In this document: one piece after another, positions 6,178-8,764 of the stretch | Layout: every line of letters begins with the position of its first letter | How positions within the stretch are numbered: the stretch's first letter is position 1 | DNA from: Planctomycetaceae bacterium | GTDB lineage: Bacteria; Planctomycetota; Planctomycetia; Pirellulales; Thermoguttaceae | Length of the DNA stretch: 8,764 nucleotides | NCBI GenBank assembly: GCA_031266315.1 | Contig: JAISBG010000565.1 | Coordinates: 1-8,764, forward strand | Reading direction: 5' to 3' | Made by a program: the position numbers and the translations under genes | Notes under the pieces: model-generated | Seen by the model: only the letters and a program-made list of their open reading frames with translations | Database searches by the model: none | Told to the model about the DNA's origin: nothing

Positions 6178-6753
6178 ATGTCTCAAAATCATACATGTCC
6201 GAATTGCGGAGCGGTTTTGGTTGTATCGGGTTCGCAGACGAATGTTGTTTGTGAGAGTTGCGGCGGTACGGTAACGATTCACGATTCCTACACGCAAGTC
6301 GAACTCGCTAAATTGCAAGCGCAACAAAAACGGCTTGATTGGAATATTCTCGTCGAGAAAAAGAAAACATTCACGGTTGAGTTGGAAAAACACAAGGCAA
6401 ACATCCGTGATTTGAAAGATGAAGGCTTGGCAAATGACACCGTTTTACGAAACGAAATTGCCGAAGAAAAAACGAAGTCGTTGACGAATGGTTGCGGTTG
6501 CGGTTGTTTAACGATGGTGTTGTTTGCATTTTGTTCGCCGCTTCTCGGCAACAGTGACGGTTCAGGTTTACTTGTTTTGTTGGCGTTGTTGTTAGGAGTT
6601 ATTATAACGATTAGATGTTTGTATCTTGCGTTTTTCAAGAAGCGGATTTTTCAAAACAAAAATAATACCGCAACAAAAATTGCCGAAGAACAACGCCTTT
6701 GCCAAGAACTTGAAGTCAAACTCAAAGAACTTGAATTGCAGATGAATTTGTAA
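6178..6753 (+). CDS. Zinc-ribbon / coiled-coil / two-TM membrane protein A
   Basis: ATG 6178 is chosen; an in-frame TTG at 6169 would add three residues. Neither has a clear Shine-Dalgarno. The 191-residue product opens with a four-cysteine zinc ribbon, CPNC (7-10) and CESC (25-28), followed by a charged coiled-coil-like helix (about 40-100), the motif TNGCGCGC (103-110), two membrane segments (about 111-124 and 130-153) joined by a short Ser/Gly/Asp turn, and a second charged helix to the end (about 155-191). Both ends should be cytoplasmic. The layout is the same as in the gene at 7183, so the two are paralogues. The zinc ribbon probably binds protein or structural zinc rather than catalysing a reaction. 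It resembles in general plan the zinc-ribbon membrane partners of SPFH/PspA systems such as YdjG; homology is not shown. Its stop codon lies inside the terminal repeat of the element at 6750. Confidence 0.8.
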   Translation: MSQNHTCPNCGAVLVVSGSQTNVVCESCGGTVTIHDSYTQVELAKLQAQQKRLDWNILVEKKKTFTVELEKHKANIRDLKDEGLANDTVLRNEIAEEKTKSLTNGCGCGCLTMVLFAFCSPLLGNSDGSGLLVLLALLLGVIITIRCLYLAFFKKRIFQNKNNTATKIAEEQRLCQELEVKLKELELQMNL

Positions 6754-7154
6754 CTGTTCACGAAGTATCAAAGTGAATGTAATGTATTTTTCTGATTCTA
6801 CCGGATTAGATGTTTTCCACCGGAATCGTGAAATTAAAGGTCAGCATCATAAGGTGGGCAACCTTTCGCTGAAAGGTTGCGTCGGCGTACTCGCCGACTG
6901 TGAATTAGAGGAACGACGGCAAATGGTGTTGCTTTCGGTGTTGGAGTCAATGCGAACTCAACCGGCGCAACCGCCCAGCGGGCGGATTGCCCACCACTTT
7001 TCGCGGTTAAAACCAACTTTTCAAGGCTTGGACACCTAATACGAGAGAATCAGGTATTTTTCATAACAGGGTTATCCCTATTCAAGTCCTACGGACTTGG
7101 GAATCGTTAACGAATAACATCATCACCTTTATTTCGCTTTTCGTAAACGGTTAC
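6750..7154. mobile_element. MITE-like element, copy 2 (405 bp)
   Basis: The left end (6750-6789) matches copy 1 (3243-3282) at about 37 of 40 positions, and 24 bases near the right end (7084-7107) are identical to 3502-3525. The termini are GTAAC and GTTAC as inverted repeats. The interior differs from copy 1 but is again built of hairpins: AACCTTTC/GAAAGGTT (6860-6878), GTCGGCG/CGCCGAC (6881-6898), CCGCCC/GGGCGG (6971-6985), with GGTGGGCAA (6853-6861) pairing with TTGCCCACC (6987-6995). An open frame at 6773-7039 has no ribosome binding site and follows these palindromes, so I do not call a gene. Flanks ATGAATTT (left) and TTTAATTT (right) agree at 6 of 8 positions, compatible with a decayed 8-bp target duplication but weak in AT-rich DNA. 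Confidence 0.7.
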
Positions 7155-7182
7155 TTTAATTTAATTTATTTTTTTACGAACC

Positions 7183-7815
7183 ATGCCGAATATCATGAAC
7201 TGTCCGTATTGTGGAAATCCGTTACCGGTAGATATTAATGTCGATGTAGTCTGTTGTGATGCGTGTCAAAATATTGTTACTGTAACAGATAGGGCGGTGC
7301 AAGCCGAAATGTCGCATCTCCGAACTGCCAATGAGTTAGACCGGATAAAAACGCTTAATGCACAAAAAAAGGCGTTGGCGGAAGAATGGGCGTTGGTTCA
7401 CAACGTGATAGAGCGTTTGGAAAATTCGCTGGAGCGGGTGAATGATTTGCATGAATCGGCGGTTTATCAAGCCGAAAAACAAACCGAAAGCCGCAAAGGT
7501 GTAAAATATTTGACCAATGGTTGCGGTTGTTGGGTTATGTTTGTTCTTGCAGCCGGTATTCTGACGAATCTTGCGAACGGCAATACGACCAACCCTGTTG
7601 TGATTGGTATGATTCTTATTGTTTTGATAATATTGATGTTTACGGTAAACAAAAAATTCTTTGGCAAGGGAGAAGTGAAACACAATAATTTTATCTCGCA
7701 AAAACAAGACCTTGAACAACAACTCACCAAAGCAAAAGCAAAATCAACCGCCCTGCTCAAAACAAGTTCAGACATCGAAAAAGAATTACAAAAAGCAATG
7801 GGGAATCTCTCATAA
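7183..7815 (+). CDS. Zinc-ribbon / coiled-coil / two-TM membrane protein B
   Basis: The 210-residue paralogue of the protein at 6178. The zinc ribbon uses CPYC (7-10) and CDAC (25-28), the same positions as in its partner, with an extra Cys at 24. A longer charged coiled-coil-like helix (about 40-105) leads to TNGCGC (111-116), which is kept from the paralogue and sits at the membrane edge. Two membrane segments (about 117-131 and 138-156) are joined by an Asn/Thr/Gly turn, and a Lys/Gln/Glu-rich helix forms the C-terminus. Outside these motifs the two proteins are quite diverged, so the duplication is old or selection is loose. ATG 7183 is used; ATG 7195 (residue 5) would also keep the ribbon intact. 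No Shine-Dalgarno is visible. The start lies 28 bases after the end of the repeat element, which may therefore affect its transcription. Confidence 0.8.
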   Translation: MPNIMNCPYCGNPLPVDINVDVVCCDACQNIVTVTDRAVQAEMSHLRTANELDRIKTLNAQKKALAEEWALVHNVIERLENSLERVNDLHESAVYQAEKQTESRKGVKYLTNGCGCWVMFVLAAGILTNLANGNTTNPVVIGMILIVLIILMFTVNKKFFGKGEVKHNNFISQKQDLEQQLTKAKAKSTALLKTSSDIEKELQKAMGNLS

Positions 7816-7909
7816 TTCATTTTTATGGATCATCCACCTCCAAAATTACCGATTTTTTACAACAAATTATAGTTAAACTTTTGCCCTATTTAACGTTACT
7901 TATTTTTCT

Positions 7910-7935
7910 GCCGATGTTATTGTTTCAACATCGGC
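7910..7935. other. 9-bp perfect stem-loop before the lipoprotein gene
   Basis: GCCGATGTT (7910-7918) pairs perfectly with AACATCGGC (7927-7935) around an 8-nt loop. No T run follows on the plus strand, so it is not a canonical terminator. Its position 23 bases before the ribosome binding site of the lipoprotein gene would also suit a leader structure or the operator of a dimeric regulator. Confidence 0.5.
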
Positions 7936-7968
7936 AACTAATCACAATCTAATTCATAGGAGAAACTA

Positions 7969-8764
7969 ATGAATTACAAAAAACCAACAACTTTTATTGC
8001 AACATTAATAGCAACTCTGTTTGTTATTCTTGTTCTGTATTTGACAGGCTGCGGAAATAGTGGTACGAATAATGACACCGCCGAATTTCAGAAAAAAGTT
8101 TGGGGCGACGCAGAAACAAACCAATCGTCCGACTCGTCCCAACCTTCATCTTCCGGTAAACCAAAAGCACCGGACGAAAAAGAGTTGAACGAAATCGTTA
8201 AAAAACAACTCTGGAAAGATTTCGTTTCGGATTTGCCGTTTGAGATTGTAGATGTTACGGCGAATTGGGTTGAGAAAAACGCTCAATCTTGCTCCGGCGA
8301 TTTCTCCGTCAATTTGCGTGCGAAAGAAAATTTGTACGACTCCATTTCCGACAAAGAAGGTCTCGAAAAACTCGGCATCAAAAATCTTTACGAAGGCGAA
8401 TTGAAATTAGCTGAAGAAAAAGCCTACAAATTGCCCGAACCGTACAAAACAAATTTTCGCAACGAATATCCTCAAGATCGATTGAGTAATTTTTATTTTG
8501 TCCATGTTATCCGCGCGAAAGGAAGTCCCGACAGTGCGGGCGGAGTGGTGGAATTATCGCGTTACGGAAATGAATGGAGTGCCAATGTAAGAATGAAAAA
8601 AGCTCCAAGTGTTGAACGCTGTATTCCCGAATCCGCCTTGAACGTAAACGTCAAAAAACTCGACGACCCCGAAACAAAAAAAGCCGTCGAAAATATTATT
8701 CAAAAACGAAAAGATTACGTTGAAAAAGTTGACGCAACTATCAACGATTTGAATAAAAAACATG
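7969..8764 (+). CDS. Lipoprotein, 3' end outside the window
   Basis: ATG 7969 has a good ribosome binding site (AGGAGA, 7958-7963). The frame stays open for 265 codons to the window edge, so the C-terminus is missing. Residues 1-28 form a lipoprotein signal peptide: KK at 4-5, a hydrophobic core (9-25) and the lipobox LTGC (25-28), so Cys28 is the probable lipidated residue; Gly29 and Asn30 follow, with no Asp at +2. A Ser/Asp/Pro/Lys linker (about 47-70) leads to a soluble domain (about 71-225) with no motif I recognise, then a Lys/Glu/Asp-rich helix begins near residue 230. Function unknown; an outer-membrane or periplasm-facing anchor is expected for this class. The 153-base gap and own ribosome binding site suggest it may be expressed apart from the zinc-ribbon genes. 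Confidence 0.85.
   Translation, partial: MNYKKPTTFIATLIATLFVILVLYLTGCGNSGTNNDTAEFQKKVWGDAETNQSSDSSQPSSSGKPKAPDEKELNEIVKKQLWKDFVSDLPFEIVDVTANWVEKNAQSCSGDFSVNLRAKENLYDSISDKEGLEKLGIKNLYEGELKLAEEKAYKLPEPYKTNFRNEYPQDRLSNFYFVHVIRAKGSPDSAGGVVELSRYGNEWSANVRMKKAPSVERCIPESALNVNVKKLDDPETKKAVENIIQKRKDYVEKVDATINDLNKKH

Noticed and set aside
6773..7039. Plus-strand open frame of 88 codons inside element copy 2
   Set aside because: No ribosome binding site; it runs through three hairpins and the sequence shows no domain or transposase motif.

Overview
The window looks like a stretch of a low-to-moderate GC, Gram-negative-type bacterial chromosome with loosely packed genes that all point the same way. It encodes an exported Sec-type protein, a lipoprotein with an LTGC lipobox, and a small stand-alone winged-helix protein. 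Several starts lack a clear Shine-Dalgarno. Together with the loose gene spacing and the small winged-helix protein, this would fit a Planctomycetota-like host, but no marker gene is present and that assignment is a weak inference.

Layout: positions 1-1015 hold no convincing gene but several hairpins, one of them a good intrinsic-terminator shape (415-439), and a C12 homopolymer. Then come a winged-helix DNA-binding protein (1016-1471), a 303-base gap with a long stem-loop, and a secreted helical protein with a Gln-rich linker (1775-3235). A 326-bp element with terminal inverted repeats (3243-3568) follows. Next are a small 'GxGQ...G...DA' membrane protein (3623-3982), an SPFH protein with a C-terminal SHOCT-like domain (4101-5117), and a four-helix membrane protein (5281-6024) boxed between two ~104-bp inverted repeats about 85% identical to each other. 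The window ends with two paralogous zinc-ribbon/coiled-coil/two-TM proteins (6178-6753 and 7183-7815), separated by a second copy (6750-7154) of the terminal-inverted-repeat element, and a lipoprotein open at the right edge (7969 to beyond 8764).

Functionally, the most coherent part is 3623-7815: an SPFH scaffold protein beside four small membrane proteins, two of which carry zinc ribbons. This recalls membrane-stress loci such as Bacillus subtilis ydjFGHI, where a zinc-ribbon membrane protein and an SPFH protein act with a PspA homologue. No PspA-like gene is visible here, so a membrane-stress or membrane-microdomain role is an inference. The other notable layer is repeat DNA: three structured repeats abut or overlap the 3' ends of genes, two of them are copies of one MITE-like element with GTAAC...GTTAC termini, and one pair of long inverted repeats turns a membrane-protein gene into the loop of a potential giant hairpin.
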